Assembly: GCA_949130495.1 (NCBI GenBank)
Contig: OX422211.1
Coordinates: 397,973,049-398,037,048 of the forward strand
Direction of reading: 5' to 3'
Length of the DNA: 64,000 bases
Origin: Sambucus nigra
Taxonomy: Eukaryota; Streptophyta; Magnoliopsida; Dipsacales; Adoxaceae
Shown here: piece after piece, positions 1 through 10,042 of the stretch
Layout: each line of letters starts with the position of its first letter
Position numbering within the stretch: the first letter of the stretch is position 1
Translations under genes and position numbers: made by a program
The notes under the pieces: model-generated
Databases searched by the model: none
Told to the model about the DNA's origin: nothing
Seen by the model: the letters and a program-made list of their open reading frames with translations, nothing else

Positions 1-1389
1 AAACAACAGGTCCTTACAAGAGAGTAATAGTTCAAGAAACAACAGGTCACTAACATTCTCAATAGGTCACTGCATTTGTTCGCTGATCTGGTTGTCTAAC
101 CTTGTAGATGATATACTTGCAAAAATTTAAGGTCGACAAAAGTAAAGTTAACAAGATATAAGCCTAAAATTATTTAAAAATATCAACTCTAACAGTTGGA
201 GATAATAATTTAACCCATAAATAAGATGTGAAAAAACCTTTTATAGGCTTATTTCTCAAGCTCATAAATAATTAAAAGAATACCTTTACAACACTGATGG
301 TGAAATTGACGATCGTATAAGCGCTACAAACTTCCTCTTCAAGTTCTCACGGAAGACGATCTCGAATTGGACTACAAAAGAAACATAGAGATTTTCCAAC
401 ATCACATGTCTCTATTGATTTCCACAGAAAGAGAAACAAAAATAATAAATTTAAAAACAAATACCCAAGAGGTGTTATGTGTTAATACCTTAATCATGAA
501 AGAGGATGATTATCAAAACAAATCACACACACAAAATTTTACTACAACTGCTAGATTCTTGTGGTCACGTTATAGTTTTCCATTAGAGTCATGGGGTTTA
601 TAAGGAAGGGGATGTGGTGGTTCATGGGGCATTGACGATTGGACAACGCATGGTGCATAGGGTGAAGAAAATCACCCACATCTTCAGGAGCACTGTTTCT
701 CTCTCATCGCTCACTTCATGTGGACCTTCTTTCTCGTTTATCAAGTCAACAAAATATATATGGTACTCTTGGGGGTGGCATGTCATCATGTTAATCACTA
801 TCTCAAGAAGTGAATCCAAAATCTACAAAATTGAACAACCTTGTCATGTAACTGAACAATAATTGTTTAGGTTGAAAACTTAATTGCAGTATTGTACTTT
901 ATATCATCTTTCAAAATTGGTACATACTCCAAATCTTCATTTCTTACACCAATTTCAAAAATAACCTAATAAAAATGTACTCAAAATATAAACAATATAT
1001 ATATTTATGAATAAAGAGAAACAAAGGGACATTTTTAGTGTAATGAGTCGTCGTTGCATACGGTGCCAAAAATAATGCGATGGGTCGCCATTGACGCTGC
1101 ATTTTGCATAAAACAAATTCATGCTCAGTAATGTCAATCATATTTACCATGTTTGTGTCAAAAGTCAGGTCATATTTTTCCCTAAAGTTAATGCAGACTT
1201 TGGTTAATACTCATTCCTAGAACGAACTCACATAAAAAAACTATCCGTCTGGCCAAAGAAGCAGAAATATAGTTCAATATCAATATATTTTGGTAGAAAA
1301 ATTACCCATACAGATCAAATAAACTTGCAGTAGAATCCAAGCATCTACATTTGTCTTACAATGATAATGCGAAAATAAACAAATGCCAA
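1..1389. other. AT-rich stretch, no gene recognised
   Basis: Only short unconvincing open frames occur on both strands. The minus-strand frame at 622-819 is open for 65 codons, but I recognise no family in it. Later exons of the helicase pseudogene at 1390-2077 would be expected here; I looked for its next conserved blocks and did not find them. Either the gene was truncated here or its remaining exons have decayed beyond recognition. Confidence 0.5.
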
Positions 1390-2077
1390 AATCGCGTTTG
1401 CAACCGAGTCGGCAAACTCTTTCGCATTGGGAACCGTAGCCGAGAGGAAGACAAATCGAGAGTTCTTTGGTGCCATAACACTGCTCTCTTCCTACACCAC
1501 CCCTCTTTCTCTATCGCAAATAGAATGAACCTCGTCAAAAATAACCCAAACTACCTCCGGTATAATTTCCGACCCTTTGTACTACATATTATGCCAAATT
1601 TCTGTAGTCATAACCTGAAATCCATTCATAACTTAACCTAATAAATAACAGTCTAGGAGCAGTAAAAAGTGAAATTAATATCACACTAACCACAAAAGAC
1701 ATACCAAGCAAGAAGTATTAGTCTCGATCGTGACATCCCCAGTCAGCAAACCAACATCAGAAAACTCTTCTTTAAACTCCCTATACTTTTGGTTGCTGAG
1801 AGAGTTAATAGGCGACGTGTATATAACCTGTTGCTTGTTCTGCAAAGGCTTAGAAATTCCATACAAAGACACAACAGTTTCCCCTGCTGATGTATGGGCC
1901 GAAACCTAGCAATATTAAAAATAAACTGTAAGTTCACATCACACACAAAGTAGCATTACAGATTCACCAATTTTTGGACTTACCATGAGAGATTCACCAA
2001 TGTCAAGGCATTTAATATCCTCAGACTGAAGAGGGTCTTGAGTAAAAGGAAATTCCTTCGCAGGTTTAGAGTGTTGT
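1390..2077 (-). pseudogene. MTR4/HEN2-type DExH-box RNA helicase, fragmentary pseudogene
   Basis: Three exon-like blocks on the minus strand read as the helicase core of the nuclear-exosome-associated MTR4/HEN2 family. Block 1 (about 2077-1984) holds KEFPFT and a DPLQSEDIKCLDIGES stretch typical of the region before motif I. Block 2 (1905-1705) holds the Walker A region as [12 protein letters not shown], where families have GKT, then [15 protein letters not shown] and [11 protein letters not shown]. Block 3 (1614 to about 1390) holds VIFDEVHS (the DExH box), RERGVV, APKNSRFVFLSATVPNAKEF. Both introns keep GT-AG borders: 1906-1983 and 1615-1704. Decay is clear: Walker A Lys is Glu, one TAG replaces the usual Gln before YKGSE, and another TAG replaces the Trp after RERGVV. 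The rest of the protein (about 1000 residues in the family) is missing. It is either the remains of a host gene or a moved gene fragment. Confidence 0.82.
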
Positions 2078-3750
2078 TGAGGTAAATTATATTAAGTATA
2101 TGTATTATTCACATTCCAGTATATGAAGTCTCCAAGTTCAATGACTCACTAAATAATGTTCATGTTGTAGAGATGCTTCAGACGGCTAGTATAATTTGAT
2201 AAAATAAATAAAAACCTTTTATTCAATAGTATCTTACCCTTACAGGTAAGAGCGTTCGCTATGCCCGTTAGTAGTCAGTGGTATTATTCACGTTAGTTTC
2301 ATAAACTTCATTCGGTTCCCCGAAAAATTAGCCCCAGATGCCACTATACCTTTTTCCCCTTGCTTGGTCCAAGAGATAGTGTAATTTTGCAGATAACCAA
2401 TAATCCCCATAGTGAGAATAAAATATACAATATTTGAGATAAACAAACAATAATCTGAAATTAAAAACCCCATAAATGTATTAATCTAACAATAATATTA
2501 ACTCTAACAACATCGATATAAGAGCAACGAAAGGAAATGTTAATCTAAAATTTGTAAAAAGAGGAATCAAACTTAGTAAAGCATGAATTAGAGTCTGAAA
2601 TAACATTGTTTTGAATGTGGCCTCACTATTATACACTTTAGATTATACACATTTTTTTATCACGAAATATTAATTTCTTGAATAGATCCATTTCGTTCTT
2701 TTCTATTCTTTCCTACAGTCAAATAAAATGACAACTTAGGGACTCGTATCCTCACATATGATTAACAGTAGATTCTTCAGAAGGTCCAAAGCCCACAACC
2801 TCAAAAGAAGCTTCCGGTTCTGTCTCCTCGTCTTGCTCAGATCTGATAAATGAATAAACCAAAGGTTCAAATTATGTCAAAACTTGGTGTCAAGTCTATG
2901 TAGAAACATAAACATAAAAAATTAAAGACAGAGTTCAAAACTTAATTACCTCCGCACAACCTTCGAAAGCTACTTCAAAGACAGTTCCCAAACATAGCAA
3001 ATTCACGGGCATGCCTGCAAAATAAACATAAACTCGTGAAAAGAATTAGTTGTTTCAAATAGAAGTAGAAAACAATATCAACATTAATAATAAAAAAACT
3101 TAAACCCCTATCCCAATGAATCATTTGGAAGCTTGGGTCATGGAAACTTGTTTCATCTGGAACCCCTGTATGTTGAACCCCTATTTCATCAACATTTAAG
3201 TAAAAATGAAATTGTAATTTAAAGGTATATTAAACCCTAGAGAGTACCTTTCGATGAGTTTGGAGAAGAATCTTGGGTCGAGAGATAGAGTATACTAAAC
3301 CCTCCCTATCATCTCAACCCTAAACCCCCAAACCCTTGTCGTTTCCACCTCGGTTCAACCCTAAACCACCAAACCCTTGTCGTTTCCAAATCCTAAACCA
3401 ACAATGTCTGCATTATCCTCGAACGAAAATAGGGTTGTAGGTACATATAAGCCAAAATATACTTCAAATCTGAATACACAAAGAGGGAGAGGTTTAAGGA
3501 GAGAGAGAAACTTGAGGAGGGAGAAACTTGAAATGAAAATCTAGTTTACGAAGAGAGGGAGGTTTGGTTAGAGAGACGTCTACCTTGAGCCTTGTGCTGT
3601 AAGGTGTAAATGACCTCCTCCGTTATTACTCTTGTAGACTTGAAGATTTTACACGGGACTCAAATTTTTAAGGGGTAAAAGAGGGAACAAAGAAAAAATC
3701 CATCTCGTGACACCATAGTTCTAACTTATGACATACATAAGTTTTGTAAC
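2078..3750. other. AT-rich region 5' of the helicase pseudogene
   Basis: No gene can be called. On the minus strand a short block at about 2946-3013 is bordered by an acceptor-like and a donor-like sequence, and a block at about 2750-2840 is open and acidic (EEQDEETEPEASFE-like). They could be decayed N-terminal exons of the helicase, but the joined frames contain stops and I recognise no family. The part from 3225 to 3420 is described separately. Confidence 0.4.
3228..3415. promoter_or_regulatory. cluster of AAACCCTA telo-box-like motifs
   Basis: At least six variants of AACCCTAAAC and AAACCCTAG lie in under 200 bases, including a near-repeat of a block containing CCCTTGTCGTTTCCA. Telo boxes are known in plant promoters of ribosome-biogenesis and RNA-processing genes, and this cluster lies about 1.2 kb upstream of the helicase fragment. 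That it was the promoter of that gene is inference. It is too irregular to be a telomere array. Confidence 0.35.
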
Positions 3751-3754
3751 TTAT

Positions 3755-3865
<111 letters not shown>

Positions 3866-4796
3866 AAATATTGAACTTTTTAATGAACATAATAAGACGT
3901 TAAAAAATAACACAGTGAGAATTAATTCCTTGTTGTAACTAGTCCGCCCAAGCGGCAACATACACGCATTTTTTAATATATATGCACACACCTAACAAAC
4001 CTTACGCCCCCCCCCCCCCCCCCCCATTTTCTACCATCACACTACCCACCCTTTTTGGAGATATGAACATGCTGGTAGTGCGTTTCAATTGATTTTGGTT
4101 ATTAAGCTTTACTGGGAAGTCGCGATTGAATTGATGGATTGTTTTCTTTTTGTTGATTGATTCTGACGATGTCTGATTGGGCCTTACAGGAGTTATCTCC
4201 GCCGATCTTTTCTTATGGATGTTGCGTCTATAATCAAGTGCTTCCCCCATGTTCTGATGTTTCTTGATTCTGGTGTAGCATATATTTCGTCCAATTTGGA
4301 CGGCATTGTGTAGCTGTTGGTTTGGACAAACTTGTTTGATTCAGGTGGGTACTGTGATGGTTAAGTTTTCTACTTCTGGATGATTTCATTTGCTGTCTAG
4401 AATGATGATTCGAAGTGGGAGAGCTTCTGTTGGCAGATGGATGGGTAGCGGGTTACGGCTTGTCAAGTTTGGGCAACCACCTGCTGGTGGTGGTTTCCCA
4501 AAGCCAGCAGGTCGAGTTTTGAAGGGGAGCTGGACGGAGTGGTCACGGGTGGTGGCCGGACTTTGGGCAGGGGTATAGTCGAAATGGGGAGCTGCCAAGA
4601 GTTTAGGGTTGGTTATAAGTCTTAGGCTGGTTGAGGGCTCTTGGTGGGGGTGGAGAATGGGGGGTGTATATTAGAAAAACACGTGTCGCACGCTTGTCCA
4701 TTACTAGTGGCGCTGATCAATTACAATGAGAAATTAAAATTGATTGTGTTCACTACACCAAAATGGGCAAATTGTCACCTTTCAGCCGGCCAGACT

Positions 4797-4993
4797 TGTC
4801 AAGGTCATTGACCGTGACAAAAAAACACGCGTTTTGTGTCACGGTCATTGACCTTGACACGACCGTGACAAAGACTTGTCACGGTCTTTGACCGTGACAA
4901 GTCCGTGGCAAGTAAATTTGTCACGGTCGTGTCACGGTCAATGACCGTGACAAGTCGTGTCACGGTCAATGACCTTGACACGACCGTGACAAT
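4797..4993. repeat. left subterminal palindrome array of the CACTA element
   Basis: About five imperfect copies of a palindrome of the form TGTCACGGTCATTGACCGTGACA, some with AAGG/CCTT in one arm, some fused through a shared CGACCGTGACA half. In En/Spm elements such subterminal motifs bind TnpA; that these do so is inference. Confidence 0.88.
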
Positions 4994-5049
4994 GTTCGCA
5001 GCAAAAACCCTACCCCCCTTCTTTTTTCCCTCCCGCGCCGTTCCCTCCA

Positions 5050-5074
5050 TCTCTCTCTCTCTCTCTCGACGCTG

Positions 5075-5105
<31 letters not shown>

Positions 5106-5205
5106 CAGGTCCATTTTCTCTCTCTCTCTCTCTTCCATTTATATATATGTTTGTGTGTATATTTATGTGTGTATGTGTATATATATATATGTGTGTATGT
5201 GTGTG
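5050..5205. repeat. (CT)n then (TA/TG)n simple repeats
   Basis: Several CT runs broken by short unique words (5050-5134) pass into ATATATGTGTGTAT-type sequence up to the start of the G-rich minisatellite. Possibly a pyrimidine-rich leader region of the transposon gene, but nothing shows transcription. Confidence 0.8.
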
Positions 5206-5797
5206 CGTGGAGGGGGGCAGGGGGTGGGGGGTGGGGCGGGGTGGGGCAGGGTGGGGGAGGGGGTGGTGGAGGGTGGGGTGGGGTGTGTGTGTGTGTGTGG
5301 TGGTGTGTGGTGGGGGAGGGGGTGGATGAGGGATGGGGCAGGGGGTGGGGTGGGGCAGGGTGTGTGTGTGTGTGGTGGTGGTGTGGGGTGGGGCAGGGGG
5401 TGGGGTGGGGTGGTGTGTGTGTGTGTGTGGTGGTGTGTGGTGGGGGAGGGGGTGGGGTGGGGTGTGTGTGTGTGTGTGGTGGTGGTGTGGTGGGGGAGGG
5501 GGTGGGGTGGGGTGGGGGGTGTGTGTGTGTGGTGGGGGAGGGGGTGGTGTGGTGTGGTGTGTGTGTGTGTGTGTGTGGTGGGGGAGGGGGTGGTGGAGGG
5601 GTGGGGGAGGGGGTGGGGTGGGTTGGGGTGTGTGTGTGTGTGGTGGGGGAGGGGGTGGTGTGGTGTGGTGTGTGTGTGTGTGTGTGTGGTGGGGGAGGGG
5701 GTGGTGGAGGGGTGGGGTGTGTGTGTGTGTGTGTGGTGGTGTGTGGTGGGGGAGGGGGTGGTGGAGGGGGGCAGGGGGTGGGGAGGGGGTGGTGGAG
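5206..5797. repeat. G-rich GT/GGGGGAGGGGGTGG minisatellite
   Basis: Roughly ten irregular units of about 45-60 bases alternate a (GT)5-11 run with GGTGGGGGAGGGGGTGG and GTGGGG words. The plus strand is almost entirely G and T for 590 bases. Open frames of 60-308 codons run through it only because the repeat has no stop codons; they are Val/Gly/Cys low-complexity and are not called as genes. Many runs of four or more G make G-quadruplex folding of the plus strand likely. Confidence 0.92.
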
Positions 5798-5829
5798 GAC
5801 GAAAATTATTGTTGTAGCACTAAGAGAAT

Positions 5830-6936
5830 AAATGAAAATGAATTGAAACTATGAAATTGTTATGGAATATAATAAATTTGGAACTATTGTCTTTTCAACC
5901 ATCCAATAAAAGTTTTCCTTCATGGAATGTTAGAATTGTTTCTAGGATAATAATCCTACTATAAGATAATTGCTCAAAATAAATATTAAATAATAATTAC
6001 TAAGATATCAATTCAAATAAAGTCTTAATAACCTAACCAAAAGAAATAAAATAAAATATCAAATAAATTATCATCCACCTCATAGACATTCCCTACCAAT
6101 CATTTTAAGATAATTTTTTCCTTATAAAGATAAATACCTTTGATTGCAAAGCATGCGCTTGTATTATTATTATTATACAACATGTATTATTTCGACGTGT
6201 AATTCTAAAATCTCACCTAGTTTTGTATACTATTTTTATAATCATACTATCAATTCACGAGACACTAAACAAGAAAGAGGGCATATTAATTTGGAAATGC
6301 TTGTTTTTCTTTCTAGAGATCCGTGTCGTCAAAACTTGGTATTAGATACTTGCGTGGTTTTACCTAACTTGAATGAATTAATAAATGTTTCAGTAAAGGT
6401 TGAAGTGGACAAAAAACGTGTGAATTGATTAATATCCATAATGTAAATAAAAGGTAAAGTAAGTGTGTAAATGGGTGGTTGAGCAAGCTAAGAGGTCTAA
6501 CCCATATTTAATACATAGGTGTGTTATGAAAGGTTTTCAAAGGGTAATTAAGTATTTTCAAATAATGACCCCGAAACATAGAAATTCAATCTCAAGCAAT
6601 TTAATTTCAATCTCTACAAATTTATGCATGTATTCAAGGGATTTATGAAGGATTAATATTAAAATTCAATTCCTATACATAATCTAAAAATTATATGTGT
6701 GTGTGCGTGTGCGTGTGCGTAGGTGTGCGTGTGTGTGTGGCGGGGGGAGGGGGCAGGGGTGGGGCACCCATTTAATAACTCTTTAAATATTTGGAAAAAA
6801 CATAATATTACAAAATTGAAACGAAATGGTATTGATGGAACTTACACATACGTTATAATATAGACGTAACATTTTTTTATCTGTACTAATAACATTTTTT
6901 TTTATCTGTACTAATAACATTTTTTTTACAGCAAAA
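5830..6936 (+). other. AT-rich leader region before the TnpA-like gene
   Basis: No open frame is convincing. A (GT)n/(CGTGTG)n and G-rich patch lies at about 6697-6765. Just before the start codon, a segment TTTATCTGTACTAATAACA is repeated in tandem (about 6876-6924) and followed by a pyrimidine tract ending in ACAG, a possible 3' splice site of a 5'-leader intron 5 bases before the ATG at 6937. The promoter is presumably in this stretch, but no TATA box stands out. Confidence 0.45.
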
Positions 6937-8614
6937 ATGTCTCCTTCAGATGTTAGGGCGAAGATGATGATGCTGTTTATGATGATGTCGTCGTCTGGGT
7001 TCGGTGGTAGCGGAGGCGACGAGGGCTCCTCCGCCCCTAGGCTCCCCAAATATGGAAAATTTGGGATTACCGTCGAAAACAAGTCGGAGCTTTTAGCGAG
7101 ATCCCTCGAGCTGCTAAAGACGGTCATCGGCCCGGGGTTTATGAGTTGGAAGGAGGTGCCGTATGAGCTCAAGTTAGCTGTTTGGGCGGCACTACAGGTA
7201 ATATTTATATGAATATTTCAATTTCAATTTCAATTTATATTTATATTTATATTTATTCGCAACTAACTTTGTATTTGTTGGACAGGAACAATTCAACTTG
7301 GATCCAAAGCTACGCGATTCCTTCTTTGAGCAGTTGAGGGAGCAACACAAGACGTGGAAAAAAAATATGCGGACACGGTACTTTGGAAAAACACGAGAGA
7401 CCATTTTACAATGGCGCGGATCCGTCCCGCCCAAGGAGCCGATCTCATTGGCACAATGGAAAAAGTTCATTGACAATGAGCTCGAGGATCGACAATTGGC
7501 ATCTCGCCAATCGGGGAGGGAAAATCGGGCTAAAAAGACGGACGTGCACTACTCCGGCCGGACCTCTTACGCTGAGGTGGAGCATAGGATGAAGGTAATA
7601 TTTAATTTATCTATAACTACAAAAATATATTATTGGATATTATTTTACTTTGCGGGGCCGATACTAATTTTACTTTACTTTATTTTATTTCAGGGGGTAG
7701 GGAGTGGGCCAGGGGGTAAGCCACATAGGCTCGATACTTATGTGGCTCTTCGGACGAAGAAGGGGAAGGACAAGGAGGTGTCCCCGAGCGTCGCGGCCAC
7801 GATTGTAAGTAATCCTACAGTTTAATTATTTTTAATTACGTTATAATTTTTTAGTTTACTTATTTTACTAATCATGTGCTTTTTGTCGTTTCAGGCAAAG
7901 CTTAAGGAAGTGCATGAGTCGCAGTCTGATGCCGACAAGGCATCTTTGTCCACAGACGCACTCAGCCAAGTGCTTGGCTCTGATCGCAAGGGGAGGACAA
8001 GGGGAGTGAGCTCGCGGGTGGCCAAATCTAGGATCATCGGATTGGAGACGAGCGACACCGGGTTGGCTCGAACGGTGGATTCACACGACGCGAAGCTGTC
8101 CCGTTTGGAGGCGACGGTCCAAGATATGTACGCATTCATGAAGCGTACGTTGGGTGGAGACCGTAAAGAGAAAGGTAAAGGGAAAGGGAAGGAGAAGGCG
8201 GTGGAGGAGGAGGTGCGGGAGGACGAGGAGGTGCGGGAGGACGAGGCGCGGAATGACGAGGATGTGGACCTCGCTGCTTCATCACCGACACGTTCGTACT
8301 TCGACGATCCACTTCCCTATTTGACGCCCTCCAACAGACCATTATCGACAATTGGTTGGCCGAGCGTGTTCATATTGGACATATTTGATGGCCAGCGGAT
8401 AGGGCGGGGGTTGAGGGACCCGAACATCGTCGAGGGTGGAATAGTCCATGGACGTGTGCTTCAAGAGATGGAGTCCAAGGTGCTCGTCACGCATGTCATA
8501 CCCGGGAAGGAGAACTCCCTATTGTGGTTGCGCGAACAATGCGGCACGACGTATATTAGTGGGTGCGTCAATTCGTATGTCGTGTGGCCTACTCACCTCC
8601 TCAGTTTTATCTAA
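6937..8614 (+). CDS. TnpA-like protein of a CACTA element (plant Transposase_24, Ptta/En/Spm family)
   Basis: I read four exons, 6937-7197, 7286-7594, 7694-7804 and 7895-8614, with three short phase-0 GT-AG introns (88, 99 and 90 bp), giving 466 codons. Exon 2 has the family signature: a Lys/Trp-rich HKTWKKNMRTRYF region and PPKEPISLAQWKKFIDNE, followed by KKTDVHYSGRTSYAEVEHRM. Exon 3 continues with DTYVALRTKKGK. Exon 4 holds a polar helical region with heptad-like spacing (about residues 230-310), a Lys/Glu-rich charged tract with a tandem EEVREDE repeat, and an unrecognised C-terminal part. Family members bind subterminal repeats of their element and help excision or regulate expression; the palindromic arrays at both ends are the likely sites. 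No stop or frameshift interrupts the model, so the gene may still be expressed. It carries no catalytic DDE domain. Confidence 0.8.
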
Positions 8615-8866
8615 GACATGTAGTAACATTATTTTTAAGTTTGTCCATTTTAATTATATTTGGATTATATCGTCATGTATATTATTTTTACTTTGAAGAT
8701 TTGGATTATACTGTCATGAATATATATTTGCATTATCTTTAGTTTGTGTTGGATATATGATGTTTGGATCAGGTACAACGTTGCTATAACAGGTACAAAT
8801 ATACTGCTGGGCAGTGGCGGTGGCCATACTGCCCAGCAGATTTTTTTTAAATTCTGCCCAGAATTG

Positions 8867-9155
8867 TCATGGTCATTGACCGTGATAAGCCCGTGATAAT
8901 ATTTGTCACGGGCTTGTCACGGTCAATGACCGTGACAAATTTTTTTAAAAAAGGTCACGGCTTTGTCACGGTTTTAAACCGTGACAAACGTGTCAAGGTC
9001 AATGACCGTGACACGACCGTGACACAAAACGCGAGTTTTGTGTCAAGGTCAATGACCGTGACACGACCGTGACAAAAAAAGTTGTCTCGCCTCGAAATGT
9101 CACGGTCATTGACCTTGACAAGGTGAATTTGTCAAGGTCAATGACCTTGACAAAT
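8867..9155. repeat. right subterminal palindrome array of the CACTA element
   Basis: About seven palindromic units of the GTCACGGTCAATGACCGTGAC type, including one with a changed centre (GGTTTTAAACC, about 8966-8980). They are in the same family as the left array, so the two ends could fold back on each other or be bridged by the same protein. Confidence 0.88.
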
Positions 9156-9230
9156 GGGCAGATTTGGTGTAGTGGTTATTTTTTAATGTCTTATTAGGTT
9201 CATTAAAAAGTGCATTATTTTGATTCATTT

Positions 9231-9348
<118 letters not shown>

Positions 9349-9747
9349 CGGTTCTCATGCATACCCCAGTTTGCATACCGCTGGCGCGGACCAATTTTGA
9401 TAAAATAGTAAAAAAAATATTTTTGATCTAATTTTTTTTTTATAGTTTCTAAACATTTCAATGGGACCATAAAAAAAATTCAACTCAAAATGAATTTTTT
9501 TGCTATTTTAAAAAAATCGGTCAAACTTTATCAGTTTTTAACAACTTAAAAACAATTTAAAAACTGACAAAGTTTGATCGATTTTTTTAAAATAGCAAAA
9601 AAATTCATTTTGAGCTGATTATTTTTTCATGGTCCTACTGAAATGTTTAAAAATCATAAAAAAAAATCAGCCCGAAATTATTTTTTTTACTATTTTAAAA
9701 AAATGGTCCGCACGGAGGGTATGCAAATTGGGTATGCATGAGATCCT

Positions 9748-9752
<5 letters not shown>
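9349..9752. mobile_element. hairpin MITE Y1 (foldback element in a TA microsatellite)
   Basis: The two halves are inverted copies of each other over almost the whole 400 bases. Left end GGTTCTCATGCATACC pairs with the inverse of the right end, GGATCTCATGCATACC; then GTTTGCATACC, GCGCGGACCA, ATTTTAAAA, and a core with CTCAAAATGAATTTTTTT and AAAATCGGTCAAACTTT. It encodes nothing. TA repeats lie on both sides (9279-9326 and 9754-9803), so a target duplication, if any, is hidden. Confidence 0.85.
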
Positions 9753-9804
<52 letters not shown>

Positions 9805-9807
<3 letters not shown>

Positions 9808-9996
9808 ATGCTCTTGTGTGGACTAGTTCGCATTTTAAGAATGCGGACCGAACATGTGTCACCTAACGGTGCACATAGAAATTATCGCCTAAATTATAGG
9901 CACACTCTCTCTCTCTTTTCTAGGCTCACGTCCAGGTGACACATGTTCGGTCCGCATTTTTAAAATGCTAATTAGTCCGCACAAGAGCAGGATTGT
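9805..9996. mobile_element. hairpin MITE Z, about 190 bp
   Basis: Inverted ends: CTCTTGTGTGGACTAGTTCG on the left pairs with CTCTTGTGCGGACTAATTAG read from the right strand, followed by GCATTTTAAGAATGCGGACC and GAACATGTGTCACCT in both arms. A short unique loop (about 9866-9915) includes CTCTCTCTCTC. It also lies between TA-repeat tracts. Confidence 0.85.
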
Positions 9997-10042
9997 ATAT
10001 ATATGTGTGTGTGTGTGGGTGGGTGGGTGGGTGGGTGGGTGT
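9994..10042. repeat. (TA)n(TG)n(GGGT)n microsatellite
   Basis: TATATATATG, then a GT run, then six GGGT units (about 10017-10041). The GGGT run has the classical four-tract G-quadruplex pattern on the plus strand. Confidence 0.92.

Larger units (their letters stand above)
4751..9174 (+). mobile_element. CACTA (En/Spm-type) DNA transposon, non-autonomous derivative
   Basis: The ends are CACTACACCAAA at 4751 and its inverse TTTGGTGTAGTG ending at 9174, continued by a shared GGGCA block on both sides. The flanks carry a direct 3-bp duplication, GTT (4748-4750 and 9175-9177), as expected for the superfamily. Palindrome-rich subterminal arrays lie just inside both ends. The interior holds one four-exon gene of the plant Transposase_24 (Ptta/En/Spm, TnpA-like) type. 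No TnpD-type catalytic transposase is seen in the 4424 bp, so movement would need one in trans. It sits inside element X1, so it is younger than X1. Confidence 0.93.

Noticed and set aside
3228..3415. Interstitial telomere array
   Set aside because: AAACCCT words are irregular and separated by unrelated sequence, so a promoter-type telo-box cluster fits better.
4797..4993. Regular palindromic repeats that might suggest a CRISPR-like array
   Set aside because: There are no unique spacers of constant length, the genome is a plant, and the repeats sit at CACTA transposon ends.
4905..5854. Overlapping plus-strand open frames of 60-308 codons rich in Val, Gly and Cys
   Set aside because: They are translations of CT and GT/G-rich simple repeats, open in all three frames because the repeats lack stop codons.
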